Positions 4,709-12,630 of a stretch of 33,487 nucleotides of DNA are shown here, in pieces. The DNA lies in NCBI GenBank assembly GCA_019418545.1, contig DYBQ01000018.1, positions 1,911-35,397 on the forward strand. The letters run 5' to 3'. Origin of the DNA: Clostridiales bacterium (GTDB lineage: Bacteria > Bacillota > Clostridia > Oscillospirales > Acutalibacteraceae). Below the pieces are notes generated by a model. The model was given only the letters and a program-made list of their open reading frames with translations, searched no databases and was not told where the DNA came from. A program made the position numbers and the translations under genes. Numbering within the stretch: position 1 is the first letter of the stretch; each line of letters opens with the position of its first letter.

Positions 4709-6769
4709 TTAGACCCTGAAAGCCGGGGCGAGCCCATAGGAAAGCCTTGCGCTGCCGCCGGTCGCGCCGCCGCCCGTGTTCACAATGCAGAAGGCGTTGC
4801 TGCCGGTGTAATAAGGGGAACGCTCCCACCAATAAGCAGTGGAACTTGTTGAGCTGTGACGGTATTTCACCTTGCTATTGCCGTTCTTGTAATACTGGTA
4901 CTGCGCTTGGTAGTTCTGCTCCGCAGAGTTTGCATAGCTTCTGGTGCCAAAAATCTCGTATTCGGCCAGAAGAGGAAGGTAATCGACAGATTTGGTGACA
5001 TAGGAAGCAGTGTTACTACCACCTCCTGTGTTATCCGTATAGATGTTCATTGGTTTCATGACAGCACGCAGGTCACTTGGGAGAGCTGCCATAAGAGTTC
5101 CAGAAACAGGAGACGTCGCAGTTGTGGTTCCAGCATCATTGTTGTTGGAGTTCGTACTGCCGAGAACATCATACCGCAGGTCGCAACCTTTCCAACCGCC
5201 AGAGTTAGTATTGGAGCTATGGTTCATGTTGAACCACTTCTGACCACCGGTCGAATAGTCGTTATAGTGGCTATCCACCAGACAAATATCCGTGCCGCCG
5301 CTCAGAGCCGTCTTGAATGTGCCGAACGTGATACCCGTACCCTCACGAGAACTATTGTGGTCAAATCCAAGGATGTACACATAATAAGTACCGTTAATGG
5401 CTTGGGTGCCGACAGTTCCGTTAACAGTCACAGCCTTGCGGTCACCAACAGCCCAGTAGTTCGCACCCTGACTTGCGTCAGCAACGCTCTTGATAACAGA
5501 CCAGTCGTTTTCATTTAGAACCGAGCTGACAAACTTGGCCTCGACAGTAACAGACTGGCTTGATGGAGCGGTGTAATTTGTGCCGGCCGTGCAGCTTACG
5601 GTGATAGTCGTGTTACCGGTTGTCTGATTCACATTGTTAACGGTCACAGTGTTACCGCTGCGAGAAACAGTTGCGATACCAGTATTATTTGACACAACAC
5701 TGATAGTGCCATCATGGTTACCACCGATAGTGAAGGTATCAGACAGGTTAGATGGACTCAGCTCAATGGAATTTGGACTCACCGTCAACGTACCAGTTGC
5801 TTTACCGATAGACCACGAAACGGTCTTGGCAGTTGTTGTACCATCACTCCACCGATAATCCGTGGTCGGAGTGAAGGTCGCACTGTAACTGCCGGCGTTT
5901 GTACCGGAGGTTGTGCCGCCGATAGTCATGTATGTCGTATTATAGTTGCTCCATGTTGGAGACTGCGCACCGCCGTTGTAAGTCAGACTTCCGCTTTGAG
6001 AAGGCACATTATCAATGGTGATTCGATTAGCAACACCAGTATCACGCTGGGTGGTGGAAGCATTGACACCACCATCCGTAGTCTCAGGGAAGAAACTGAT
6101 GTAATAAGTCGTACCATTGGTCAACCCGGTTACAGTCAGCGGAGTGTTGGCATACTGATTCCGAGTCGTTACTTTCAGCGTATAGACTGCATCAGAGTCA
6201 TCCTTGTCAGTGGCGTAAGAACCTTCCTTCACAACGACAGTAGTGCTTGCCCACGTTGCAAGAGTAACGCCGTCACTCGTAATGGTAGCAGCAGGGTCAG
6301 ACCATTTGATGGTCATCTTGCCGTTACCAGCTTCCTCGGAAGCAACAATACTTGTGACATTCCAGCTATCAATCCCTGCCACCTGAGCAGTAGGAGTGGC
6401 GCTAAACTCATCATCTTCACTATCCGTATAAGTACCGGTTGTGGTGTATGGGAAGAATTTATAGTAGTAGGTCGTTCCATCAGACAGACCGCTGTCGCAG
6501 AAATATGCATTGGAATACTGGTTGCGAGTTGTGCTGTCAATCACAACAGTACCATCTCTGCGGCTTGTCGGCATGGAGCCAGCCTTACGAACAAGCAGAG
6601 TGCCTCCCCATGAAGCGAGTGTAGATTCGGCAACAACAAGGTCGTCGGGGTCTGTCCATTTGATATATACTTTTCCAGATGAAGTAAGCGTGGTAATATT
6701 AGAAACAGCAGCCAGTGCCAGCCCACCGCCGCCACCGGAGCCGCCTGGGAAATTAGGTAAAATTGGCAT
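4709..6769 (-). CDS. DGR-diversified receptor-binding/tail protein with C-type-lectin-like C-terminus
   Basis: The 686-aa DGR target, probably a virion surface protein that binds host receptors. Layout: a Gly-rich N-terminus (PNFPGGSGGGGG); two fibronectin-III-like repeats at about 20-130 and 135-245, sharing NQYxN and TTYYxxFFP; an Ig-like segment at about 250-323; another Ig-like domain at 325-411; and a C-terminal DUF6273/C-type-lectin-like domain at about 420-686 with WWERSP at 647-652 and the GLAPxF end. VR covers residues 642-684. Relative to TR the changed residues are 646, 653, 655, 656, 659, 662, 666, 668, 670-673, 676, 678 and 683; N658 and N664 keep the template Asn. Start ATG has AAAAGGAGGG just upstream. 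It lies after the fibre genes, fitting a tail-tip location. Confidence 0.9.
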   Translation of the reverse strand: MPILPNFPGGSGGGGGLALAAVSNITTLTSSGKVYIKWTDPDDLVVAESTLASWGGTLLVRKAGSMPTSRRDGTVVIDSTTRNQYSNAYFCDSGLSDGTTYYYKFFPYTTTGTYTDSEDDEFSATPTAQVAGIDSWNVTSIVASEEAGNGKMTIKWSDPAATITSDGVTLATWASTTVVVKEGSYATDKDDSDAVYTLKVTTRNQYANTPLTVTGLTNGTTYYISFFPETTDGGVNASTTQRDTGVANRITIDNVPSQSGSLTYNGGAQSPTWSNYNTTYMTIGGTTSGTNAGSYSATFTPTTDYRWSDGTTTAKTVSWSIGKATGTLTVSPNSIELSPSNLSDTFTIGGNHDGTISVVSNNTGIATVSRSGNTVTVNNVNQTTGNTTITVSCTAGTNYTAPSSQSVTVEAKFVSSVLNENDWSVIKSVADASQGANYWAVGDRKAVTVNGTVGTQAINGTYYVYILGFDHNSSREGTGITFGTFKTALSGGTDICLVDSHYNDYSTGGQKWFNMNHSSNTNSGGWKGCDLRYDVLGSTNSNNNDAGTTTATSPVSGTLMAALPSDLRAVMKPMNIYTDNTGGGSNTASYVTKSVDYLPLLAEYEIFGTRSYANSAEQNYQAQYQYYKNGNSKVKYRHSSTSSTAYWWERSPYYTGSNAFCIVNTGGGATGGSARLSYGLAPAFRV
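4718..4845 (-). repeat. DGR variable repeat (VR)
   Basis: The target copy of the 128-bp repeat, lying in the last codons of the 686-aa gene and ending six bases before its stop codon. All 22 differences from TR are at sense-strand adenines of TR: to G at 11 sites, to C at 6 and to T at 5 (on the plus strand T to C, G and A). The invariant GC-rich block at plus 4723-4735 is the expected IMH region. Absence of stop codons or frameshifts shows the current variant is functional. Confidence 0.96.
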
Positions 6770-6784
6770 ATCCTTGCCCTCCTT

Positions 6785-7192
6785 TTAACCTAAAAGAATG
6801 ATATAAACAGGGATGTCGATGTCTGGCATCTCTCCATCGGCGGCAATGGTTAACTTGCCGTCTTCCTGTCCGACCACAGAAAGCATTGCCTCCCGCGCCA
6901 TTTCACGTTGCTCAAACGTTGCGTTATGGGCAACAGAAATAGTACCGTTTTGTGTGGCAGTCAGCCCGGTAACGGTAATGTCCTGTGTGAATGGGGAATC
7001 AATACCAGTCCAAGCACTTGCCAGAAGGGTTGCAGAAACGAGTACGCTGCTGTTTGCCTTCTCGCCGAGGGCAGTGTCAATCTTGACCATGTTCGAACTT
7101 TCTGTTCCATTCATTTTGGTGCGCCACTCAAGGAATCGCTCTGAGCTATCATCTGTGATATACAGGCCATAGTTCGCGGTTGTATCGCTCAT
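6785..7192 (-). CDS. Small fibre/baseplate protein, paralogue of the next gene upstream
   Basis: A 135-aa protein of unknown function. The N-terminal half (ANYGLYITDDSSERFLEWRT) resembles short phage tail-tip connector segments. The C-terminal ~80 residues, from VSATLLASAW to the end IPVYIILLG, are clearly homologous to the C-terminus of the 140-aa product at 7210-7632. The shared domain looks beta-rich with a conserved helix (EQREMAREAMLSVVGQ). ATG at 7192 follows GGAGGTG. It ends 15 bases before the DGR target gene, so it may help attach or position that receptor protein; this is inferred. Confidence 0.6.
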   Translation of the reverse strand: MSDTTANYGLYITDDSSERFLEWRTKMNGTESSNMVKIDTALGEKANSSVLVSATLLASAWTGIDSPFTQDITVTGLTATQNGTISVAHNATFEQREMAREAMLSVVGQEDGKLTIAADGEMPDIDIPVYIILLG

Positions 7193-7209
7193 TTACATGC
7201 ACCTCCATA

Positions 7210-7632
7210 TCAACCAAGCAGGATAACAACAACGGGAATATCTCGTGTAGGCGTTTCGCCATAAGCTGCAATTGTGATAGTTCCTGTTCCTTGCCCGCAC
7301 ACATAGAGTTCTGCATTTTTTGCTGCCTCCATCTCAGCGTCTGAAACTGATTGAGACAGGCCAATAACTCCATTGGATTCTGCAGTAACTCCGCTAATTT
7401 GTAATGTCTGTTCTCCAGAAGACCACCCGCCTGAAAGCAGTGTTGCAGATACAGCAGTGCTCCCGCTGGAGTTTACAGGATTGATGCGGTGCCGCTTCTG
7501 TTCACCGTTATCTTCGGAGTCAATATAAAAACCCCCATCGTCGGGGGTGAAATAGGCATAGCCGTCATGGAACGGCGTTACATCTGTGGAAATACGGGAG
7601 CTGTCTCCCTTTAAGATTTTGAATAAAGCCAT
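7210..7632 (-). CDS. Small fibre/baseplate protein with shared C-terminal domain
   Basis: A 140-aa protein. Its N-terminus (ALFKILKGDSSRISTDVTPF then GYAYFTPDDGGFYID) is a pattern I recognise from Clostridia phage tail-fibre regions, where a short 'FTPDDGxFYID' module begins baseplate-attached proteins. Residues ~58-140 (VSATLLSGGW to IPVVVILLG) match the C-terminus of the 135-aa neighbour, indicating tandem duplication with N-terminal replacement. ATG at 7632 has CGGAGGTAG upstream. A stem-loop separates it from the 584-aa fibre gene. Confidence 0.6.
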   Translation of the reverse strand: MALFKILKGDSSRISTDVTPFHDGYAYFTPDDGGFYIDSEDNGEQKRHRINPVNSSGSTAVSATLLSGGWSSGEQTLQISGVTAESNGVIGLSQSVSDAEMEAAKNAELYVCGQGTGTITIAAYGETPTRDIPVVVILLG

Positions 7633-7680
7633 CTGTTTTCTCTACCTCCGTTCTACAGAGTTAAAGCTAAAAATAATGAA

Positions 7681-7702
7681 GGGGCGGGTGTTACCCCGCC
7701 CC
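7681..7702 (-). terminator. Intergenic GC-rich stem-loop
   Basis: An 8-bp stem GGGGCGGG (7681-7688) / CCCGCCCC (7695-7702) with a six-base loop, 20 bases past the stop of the 584-aa gene. On the minus strand it is followed by the T-rich TTCATTATTTTTAG, so it looks like a partial intrinsic terminator reducing read-through into the next genes. Confidence 0.55.
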
Positions 7703-7721
7703 ATTTGTTATGGGAATATGA

Positions 7722-9476
7722 TTAGAAGCTGCCCCAAGTCAGAGCAGTATCGGTGTATTCCTTTGCGGCAGTCTCAGCAGCATCCACATCGGTCATAGTA
7801 GCGGCCTTATTCGTGGAGGCGTCATAGGCAGTCTCAAAGGTGATATTGTCCTGCTTACCAGCCAGAGCGGTGGTCAGACCAGTAATCTTGTTCTGTGCCA
7901 GCTCAGGAATATCGTTTGCGACCAGTGCACGACGGGTGACAGTAATCTTACCATCAGTTTCCGCAACAGCAGAAACAACCTGTCCATCAACGGCAGAGTC
8001 TTCAACATCAAGAGCAGCAATGGCGTCAGTGATGTCAGACTCCACAGCCTTACCGTCCAGAGCATCCTGCAGCCCTTCCACCTTAGCGATTGCCAGAGTG
8101 GGGATGTCATCGGCCACAAGTGCGCGACGGGATACAGCAATCTTACCATCAGTCTCAACAACGGCACTAACAACCTGACCAGACACAGCCTCGTCTGCAA
8201 CATCAAGACCCTCAATGGCAGTGGTGATATCAGCAGGAGTGGCCTTTGCAGCGAGAGCAGTTTCCAGGCCAGCAATCTTAGACTGTGCAATCGCAGCGTC
8301 AGCAGCGATATCAGTATCCTTGATGCTGCCCTTCACGGCGAAGGAAGACTCATCGCCCAGCTCACGCCAGGTAGCACCATCGTAGACATACTCCTTGGCG
8401 TTGTAGGTTACCACATCGCCCTTGGCAAACTCGTCCACACCAGAAACAGTAACTTCAGTAGCGGGGTCGGTAGTAGACTCACCAATATAATGCATAGCAC
8501 CAGACAGGCCAGCAACCGCATTGGTCACGTCAGTCATGGTGGCAACCTTGTTGGTAGAGCCATTATAAGCAGTGTTGAACACCAGAGAGTCCTGCTTGCC
8601 AGCCAGAGCATCAGTCAGACCGGTTACCTTGGACTGAGCAATTTCAGGAATGTCCTCTGCCACCAGAGCACGGCGAGTGACAGTAATCTTACCATCTTTC
8701 TCGGACACAGCACTCACAAGCTGAGTAGCGACGGCGCTGTCAGCAACATCCAGAGCACCGACCAGACCATCGGCATACGCCTTGGCAGCAGCTTCGGCAG
8801 CATCAGCCTCGGCCTCTGCATACTTCTTTGCGCCCTTCACGGTGTCGGCAGTTGCTTCGTCATCATCGGTGCCCACATCGGCCTTGCCGTTAATTTTGGC
8901 GGCCAGGGTAGCCTCCAGGTCAGATTCTGCGACTTCATCCTTGGAAGCCAGGTTGCCCAGACCTTCAATAGACCCAGCAACAACGTCGGCAATCTTCTCG
9001 TCCACATATTCCTTCACGTTGGCGTAGGGGACGTCGGGCTCCTTATCACCGAGGTTGCCTACAGCGGTAGTGATTGCGCTGTCCACATCGTCAGCGGTGG
9101 TATAGGTAGCACCCATAGTCAGGGTCAGCTTGCGAGATGCAGCGTCATAGGACGCATCGGTCACAGCATTGCCGGAACCGACAACCTCAACAGAGGTAGC
9201 ACCGGTGTCAAGGTTAATCTGCACATAAGCAGAACCGTTCCACTTAGCCAGAACGTTCAGGTCAGTGATGTAGTACAGCGCGGTGGTGCTGGGATTAGTG
9301 TTGCTCTGCAGAGCAGACAGGTTGGCAAACTCCTGGAAGTCACCCAGACGAATACGGGTAGAGTTGTCAACATCCAGATACATCGCACGTTCATCGGTAG
9401 TTACGTAGATAGTACCCTCGGTATAGGTAGAGGGCAGGTTCGCAAGCAAACCTTTCTTGAAAGCAATATTAGCCAT
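7722..9476 (-). CDS. Repeat-containing phage fibre protein
   Basis: A 584-aa probable tail (or head) fibre. The N-terminal 50 residues (ANIAFKKGLLANLP, TIYVTTDERAMYLDVDN) are a module that resembles the start of the neighbouring fibre at 9503. The middle is Ala/Asp-rich with a coiled-coil-like segment at about 180-240. From residue 241 onward it holds three copies of a repeat containing DGKIxVxRRALVAxDIP followed by GLxxALxGK, typical of trimeric fibre shafts. It ends TALTWGSF. ATG at 9476 has a TGAGGAGG site. Being next to baseplate genes and the DGR target points to the host-contact apparatus. Confidence 0.72.
   Translation of the reverse strand: MANIAFKKGLLANLPSTYTEGTIYVTTDERAMYLDVDNSTRIRLGDFQEFANLSALQSNTNPSTTALYYITDLNVLAKWNGSAYVQINLDTGATSVEVVGSGNAVTDASYDAASRKLTLTMGATYTTADDVDSAITTAVGNLGDKEPDVPYANVKEYVDEKIADVVAGSIEGLGNLASKDEVAESDLEATLAAKINGKADVGTDDDEATADTVKGAKKYAEAEADAAEAAAKAYADGLVGALDVADSAVATQLVSAVSEKDGKITVTRRALVAEDIPEIAQSKVTGLTDALAGKQDSLVFNTAYNGSTNKVATMTDVTNAVAGLSGAMHYIGESTTDPATEVTVSGVDEFAKGDVVTYNAKEYVYDGATWRELGDESSFAVKGSIKDTDIAADAAIAQSKIAGLETALAAKATPADITTAIEGLDVADEAVSGQVVSAVVETDGKIAVSRRALVADDIPTLAIAKVEGLQDALDGKAVESDITDAIAALDVEDSAVDGQVVSAVAETDGKITVTRRALVANDIPELAQNKITGLTTALAGKQDNITFETAYDASTNKAATMTDVDAAETAAKEYTDTALTWGSF
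7785..8756 (-). repeat. Three imperfect repeats within the fibre gene
   Basis: Protein-level repeats at about residues 241-317 (8756-8526), 423-476 (8210-8049) and 488-564 (8015-7785). Each carries VSAVxExDGKI and RRALVAxDIPxxA. The first and third also share QDxxxFxTAY and TNKxATMTDV, while the second lacks this tail. They probably arose by internal duplication and may allow length change by recombination. Confidence 0.75.
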
Positions 9477-9502
9477 AAAGTTTACCTCCTCAAAAATTCA
9501 AT

Positions 9503-10744
9503 TTACAGAGAACCCCAAACAAGGCTCTCAACCAGACTGGAAATTGCCTCTTCATCAATCGCATCCAACTTCTGCTTATCTGCCAGAGTCATCAGACCAG
9601 CCCCGGACACACCGTCTGGCCCCTGACCCGCCGGGATAAGAGTAAGAACACCATGCTGGACATTGGGCGAATAGGTTCCGTCTTCCTGTTTGGTAAAGAT
9701 GCGAATCTCAGCGGTATTGGTTGTTTCGGTACGCTGCACATTTACAATCTCGCTGAGGATTTCATCAGGCATGGAGTTGATGATTCCCTGCATCCCAGAC
9801 ACATCAGGAATATCGCCGATAGTGGCAATCTCATGAGCAGGGTCATCGGCCACATAGCCAGAGGACGCCTTATCCTCTGCGTTGTGGTAGAAGATACCCT
9901 TCTGATAAACATTGATACGGGAACCAATCCAGTTGCCGTCCACATTCTTATCAGCATAAATCTGGGCGACCATGCCGTTTTCGCCACCATTGTTCACGCC
10001 GACGAAAGACTCCGTACCATCCTGATGGGTGTATTTCGCACCGCCGCCAGTAGACTCATTGAAAATTAGAGCCGTACCTCCATCGTCATTTACAATTTCC
10101 CGAACAACAAAATCGCTGGTATCAATCAGCCCACTGGTCGGAATGTAAATGTGAGACGCTTCTGCGTCATTCAGAATCAACTCGATGTAGGTATCACCAA
10201 CCTTAGCGCCCACATATGGCTGGTCATCCTCGGTGACTGTCTTAACACTTCCGCTTTGAACCACAAGGTCTTTGGGAATATTGATTTCTGCACCAACATA
10301 AGAGCTGGAACCGTCTACCGTTTTCTTCAGGCGGTATGTAGCGGAATACCCTTCAGCAGCATCATCCAGTTTCTCAATGGCGTACTCAGTGTTGTCCTTG
10401 GCAACATAGAGACCGTCATCCTCAATTTCGATAGTATTGCCCTCAACCTTCGAGACCTGAACCCCGATGGTTTTGGTTCCTTCTTCGCCATCTGCAATAA
10501 CAATTGTTGCATCGACCGGAGTAAGTCCAGCAACAGTTCCGGCAGACAGATTGTCAAGCTTGACTTTGTCTTCGGCAGACATCAGCCCTGCAGCAGTCTG
10601 AGATGCGGCCTTGCCAGTGGCAAAAAGAAGGTTACCTTTGTAGAGCTCCTGTACGTCTTCCAGCCAATACAGGGTGTTGGTATCTTTCTGTTCAAGTGCA
10701 TCAAACAGAGCTTTTGTACCAACTTTGAAGATAACATTAGCCAA
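9503..10744 (-). CDS. Tail/baseplate fibre protein
   Basis: A 413-aa probable fibre protein. A TTG start at 10744 is chosen: GAGGAGGGA sits about seven bases upstream, and it aligns the N-terminus (ANVIFKVGTKALFDALEQ) with the 584-aa fibre (ANIAFKKG). The in-frame ATG at 10765 lies upstream of that ribosome binding site. Motifs such as GLMSAEDKVKLDNL (47-60) and GLMTLADKQKLDAI near the C-terminus are linker elements common in Bacillota phage fibres. The end SLVWGSL parallels TALTWGSF of the neighbour, suggesting a shared assembly or capping tail. Confidence 0.65.
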   Translation of the reverse strand: MANVIFKVGTKALFDALEQKDTNTLYWLEDVQELYKGNLLFATGKAASQTAAGLMSAEDKVKLDNLSAGTVAGLTPVDATIVIADGEEGTKTIGVQVSKVEGNTIEIEDDGLYVAKDNTEYAIEKLDDAAEGYSATYRLKKTVDGSSSYVGAEINIPKDLVVQSGSVKTVTEDDQPYVGAKVGDTYIELILNDAEASHIYIPTSGLIDTSDFVVREIVNDDGGTALIFNESTGGGAKYTHQDGTESFVGVNNGGENGMVAQIYADKNVDGNWIGSRINVYQKGIFYHNAEDKASSGYVADDPAHEIATIGDIPDVSGMQGIINSMPDEILSEIVNVQRTETTNTAEIRIFTKQEDGTYSPNVQHGVLTLIPAGQGPDGVSGAGLMTLADKQKLDAIDEEAISSLVESLVWGSL

Positions 10745-10807
10745 CTTTATTTCCCTCCTCTGCAAAAAAATATCATTATATAAACACTCTCTAAGAGTTT
10801 ATACCGG

Positions 10808-11656
10808 TTACATTGGCTCCCAGATATAATCTGAGACAACTTCGTCACCCTCAATTTCTGACCATTCATCATTCGGATTAAGGTCAACCGGCTCTGGGAT
10901 TTCTCCGGGTTCGTCCTCAATTGTGAAGGTAAGAACCTTTCGCTCGGAAATGTGCGGCACATATACCGCTCCATCCTTACCCATGACGCTGCCAAGATTC
11001 TTAACCGTTCCATCACTAAACGTAAGGATAAGCTCATTGTCCGAAGAGATACCGGCATTCGTAACCACAGCACCGGTATTTGTATTGACAACAATCTTGT
11101 CTCCAACAGGAACACCATTAGCAGAAAGCTGAATTGTACTATCTTCAGGATTGAAAATAATATTATCAGCCTTGTTCTCAATCGCATTTTCAATGGTGTT
11201 GTTCATGTCTTCAATGGCTGTGTTCATGGTGTGAGTTAATTGATAAAGCGCAGTCATCTGGTGGTCGCACAAATAGTCATCCATATTTTTGGATTCTTGG
11301 ACTTGCAGCATGCACTCTCCCGTCTTTGCAATAACAGGATTAGACGGGGTACCGCTGTAAATCTGTATCCAAGTGCAGACCTCGCCCGGATATTTACTCA
11401 GCTTACAATTGATAGGGAACGTATATTGAAAATACGATTCGTTGTACGGCGTTTCCGAGCGGTTTAACACAACGACATCTGCAACTCCATCTGCACGCAC
11501 ATAACTCAGGAATACGCTGGCTGTGAGCATGTCAATTTCACCTACCACAGTAGGAATAAGGTAGGTAATTTTCTGGCTCAGGTTGTCGCCACGATAAATC
11601 GGCTCATTCACGGTGATGACCAAACTCATATCGTCATCGAGTTTAATGTAAAGCAC
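10808..11656 (-). CDS. BppU-like baseplate protein
   Basis: About 282 aa. The N-terminal ~130 residues (ITVNEPIYRGDNLSQKITYLIP) resemble baseplate upper protein (BppU) N-terminal domains of lactococcal-type phages, which connect fibres to the baseplate. A helical stretch follows (about 135-165, LTHTMNTAIEDMNNTIENAI), probably a trimeric coiled coil, then a small C-terminal domain. The start is uncertain: GTG at 11656 has GGGGGTGA five bases upstream, but in-frame GTG (11665) or TTG (11671) starts are possible. It overlaps nothing and lies 18 bases after the previous stop. Confidence 0.6.
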   Translation of the reverse strand: MLYIKLDDDMSLVITVNEPIYRGDNLSQKITYLIPTVVGEIDMLTASVFLSYVRADGVADVVVLNRSETPYNESYFQYTFPINCKLSKYPGEVCTWIQIYSGTPSNPVIAKTGECMLQVQESKNMDDYLCDHQMTALYQLTHTMNTAIEDMNNTIENAIENKADNIIFNPEDSTIQLSANGVPVGDKIVVNTNTGAVVTNAGISSDNELILTFSDGTVKNLGSVMGKDGAVYVPHISERKVLTFTIEDEPGEIPEPVDLNPNDEWSEIEGDEVVSDYIWEPM

Positions 11657-11674
11657 CAGCTTCACCCCCAATCT

Positions 11675-12604
11675 CTAAATAATCACATAGTCGATTTCTT
11701 CAAGTAACATATCATCGTAGGCAGAAAGATTGTCAGCATCCATTTCGCTCAGAAGTCGATGTCGTTTCATAATCGGGTCTACAACAATCCCAATGGCAAT
11801 ACTGTGGAGCTCTGGATGCATAAACTGTCGGATTGCTTCAACAACCTCTGCCACGAAGATGACCGCAGTTTCAAACTCTTCATACTTTGTCGAGCAATCC
11901 CCATCACCAATGTCAGCAGAAAGCTCGATTGCGGAAATACCTTCACCAAGTGAGTAATGCAGTTCTGTCGCCAAAACATCTGCTGCCATCTGAATGACGG
12001 CCTGTGCCCCGTTATAAAATCGGTAGCACAGATTTGTCAGTTCACAGGCGATATCAATACCAGGAGAAACAGATATAGCACTTCTCTTGTTGGTTCCAAG
12101 GACAGAGCTTTCGATTTCAACAACCGGTTCAACAGTAAGAAGGCTATTCTTGATATCCTTCTCTAACGCGGTATTTATAACGAGGCTGGATTCAGCATTG
12201 CCACCAGACTTGCCCGTATATGCCATTACCGGCTGCGCAGTAAGTTGCATAGCAGATTCTGCTTTGGCAAATAGATTTGACAATGTTTCAACACATTCCG
12301 CAGATACAATAATACCTGCTGTATCGGAATAGAGAGAGTAGTGTGTTTGGAACGTTGCCGTGACATCAAACTCTGTTGCGTAATTCAAACGCTCGTAACA
12401 GGTTTTCAGCATTTCATCAATATGGTGAACCAATTCAGAACCTGTCTGCACTGCAACGAACTTTTGCAACGTATAGCTCTCAATGCAACTTTCCAAAATC
12501 AACTTGTGAATTGCAGTCAGACCATCTCGGTACGGGATGGAGTAAACAAGGATGTCGCATTCTGTCAGCCGATTGTTTAGATAAATATCAAACTCTTTTG
12601 CCAT
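11675..12604 (-). CDS. Hypothetical baseplate-region protein (309 aa)
   Basis: Unknown function. The protein starts MAKEFDIYLNNRLTECDILV and alternates beta-type and Ala-rich helical stretches without membrane segments or signal peptide. Several similar segments containing 'VxxAxxxxEIxxxAD/E' suggest degenerate internal repeats, but I cannot define them. ATG at 12604 has AAGGAGATG upstream. Its place inside the fibre/baseplate block suggests a virion component. Confidence 0.55.
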   Translation of the reverse strand: MAKEFDIYLNNRLTECDILVYSIPYRDGLTAIHKLILESCIESYTLQKFVAVQTGSELVHHIDEMLKTCYERLNYATEFDVTATFQTHYSLYSDTAGIIVSAECVETLSNLFAKAESAMQLTAQPVMAYTGKSGGNAESSLVINTALEKDIKNSLLTVEPVVEIESSVLGTNKRSAISVSPGIDIACELTNLCYRFYNGAQAVIQMAADVLATELHYSLGEGISAIELSADIGDGDCSTKYEEFETAVIFVAEVVEAIRQFMHPELHSIAIGIVVDPIMKRHRLLSEMDADNLSAYDDMLLEEIDYVII

Positions 12605-12630
12605 ATGCGACTCATCTCCTTATTTCAAAA

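Larger units (their letters stand above)
2412..4845 (-). other. Diversity-generating retroelement (DGR) cassette: VR - hairpin - avd - TR - RT
   Basis: A complete DGR of the Bordetella phage BPP-1 type order. In transcription order it has the variable repeat at the 3' end of the target gene, a GRNA-loop hairpin, avd, the template repeat, and the reverse transcriptase. In known DGRs the RT and Avd copy TR RNA into cDNA with random bases opposite template adenines, and the cDNA replaces VR (mutagenic retrohoming). All components are seen here on the same strand within about 2.4 kb. The hand-aligned TR/VR pair shows the diagnostic adenine-only substitution pattern. Confidence 0.96.

Noticed and set aside
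5714..6613. Plus-strand frame of 299 codons opposite the DGR target
   Set aside because: Antisense shadow of the Thr/Ser-rich beta repeats; every other late gene is on the minus strand.
7785..8756. CRISPR-like or non-coding tandem repeat
   Set aside because: The repetition is at protein level inside an intact gene, with irregular spacing and diverged copies.
8490..9626. Plus-strand frame of 378 codons opposite the fibre genes
   Set aside because: It is the antisense shadow of the repeat-rich, Ala/Asp-biased 584-aa fibre; it crosses a gene boundary and shows no recognisable domain.
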